Shown here: piece by piece, positions 61,125 through 61,729 of the stretch
Layout: each line of letters starts with the position of its first letter
Numbering within the stretch: the first letter of the stretch is position 1
Assembly (NCBI GenBank): GCA_028874915.1
Contig: JAPPHA010000104.1
Location: forward strand, 8,625 to 70,353
Source of the DNA: Paracoccaceae bacterium
GTDB lineage: Bacteria; Pseudomonadota; Alphaproteobacteria; Rhodobacterales; Rhodobacteraceae
Direction: 5' to 3'
Length of the DNA: 61,729 nt
The notes under the pieces: generated by a model
What the model was told of the DNA's origin: nothing
The model's database searches: none
What the model saw: the letters and a program-made list of their open reading frames with translations, nothing else
Translations under genes and position numbers: made by a program

Positions 61125-61729
61125 GCGCGTTTTCCTTGTTGGTGTTGAAGAGAAAAAACCATTGGTTCCAACGTGAGTATTCTTTGTGGACTGCAGGCGT
61201 TCGGCTTCCTGCCCGGGACAGTAACCACCTCCGGAATCATCCGGATCTCGGTGCGGCACGCGATCATGCGGATGATTTCGAGCAACAGCCGCTGTGCGAC
61301 GGAGAGTTCACAGGAAAAAACGAATTTCCCGGCTCAAAGGCCGTGCCCTGCCCGGACGGACGGCCACGGACAATCGAATACGCATCCCCGGAAAACTCCC
61401 GCGCCTACAAGGACCAACCAGCGGCAGCAATTCCCTCACCGAGAACCATGCCACCAGACACACACGGGGCAACGACACGCCCTCGTCCGTACCAATCTGT
61501 TAGTCGACGATGCTGCCTCGAATCTGATGTCCTGGAAACCCGATTCGCCGAAATATCCCGAAATCCACATGGTTGAATCTGATTTTGCACACATTATCCT
61601 CACAAACGATCGCCTATAATGGGATCTGGATACTGACCGGATTCGTTCGATTGCCCTTTCCTTTTCTCTTCACTTAAACGGATCTTCATCGCGGGATTTC
61701 AGAAAAATCCCTGTCGATCAGCATGATAG
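61125..61729. other. Region upstream of the cas operon
   Basis: About 600 bases to the window end. It should hold the promoter of the cas operon, read leftwards. Short frames on both strands show no recognised motif. It is AT-richer toward the end (about 61570-61729). No regulator gene such as a WYL protein is seen. Confidence 0.45.

Overview
The window looks like a piece of a high-GC alphaproteobacterial genome, probably an assembled metagenomic or host-associated one. The evidence is the G/C-rich third codon positions, the many ATGA/GTGA stop-start overlaps, the Liv-type ABC transporter with Cox/xanthine-dehydrogenase genes, the rhizobial-style TraB/Trb genes and the type I-G (formerly I-U) CRISPR-Cas genes. 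The species cannot be named from the sequence. No rRNA, tRNA or transposase was recognised. Two stretches (about 1-115 and 18160-18370) are unnatural G/C homopolymer or palindrome sequence and are probably sequencing or assembly damage.

Region A (180-19438, all +) is one tightly coupled operon. It encodes a branched-chain-amino-acid-type ABC importer (two permeases and two ATPases, the second fused to a Tm-1-like domain), a TIM-barrel 'PEP hydrolase family' protein, a very long flotillin/SPFH protein, and two tandem SRPBCC proteins. These are followed by a three-component molybdenum hydroxylase (FAD, 2Fe-2S, and a Mo subunit split into two genes) with its CoxD/CoxE-type maturation AAA and VWA proteins. 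An amidohydrolase, a metallo-beta-lactamase-fold lactonase and an SMP-30 lactonase fused to an isochorismatase-like domain complete it. Together they suggest import, hydroxylation and ring or amide hydrolysis of an unidentified organic substrate; the periplasmic binding protein probably lies just upstream of the window.

Region B (19439-37294) is gene-poor and decayed. It holds two Phd/VapC-type toxin-antitoxin pairs (one clearly broken), an intact-looking HicAB pair, a 33-bp perfect palindrome, a lipoprotein gene with an amber stop, and a SWIM/SNF2 helicase gene with a frameshift. It also holds a small sugar-acid cluster (SMP-30 lactonase, D-2-hydroxyacid dehydrogenase, IclR regulator, aldo/keto reductase, broken Gfo/Idh dehydrogenase) and a conserved protein of unknown function. 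Several kilobases hold no supportable gene.

Region C (37295-52329) is a conjugative element remnant: TraB-like protein, a lysozyme-like protein, TrbI, TrbF, TrbL, TrbJ and TrbE, and the 3' end of a secretin-like gene cut off near 46243. A short AT-rich non-coding segment follows, then three tandem paralogous small relaxosome-like proteins and a 1473-aa MobF relaxase/helicase. TrbB, TrbC, TrbD, TrbG and TraG are not seen.

Region D (52525-61729) is a type I-G CRISPR-Cas locus on the minus strand: cas7 (csb1), cas5-cas6 (csb2), cas3 and a Cas8/Cas3-extension-like gene are open and intact. The adaptation genes cas4, cas1 and cas2 are all broken or mutated, and the array has shrunk to two repeats and one spacer. 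This interference-only relic, and the unusual gene fusions and splits of region A, are the main points of interest.
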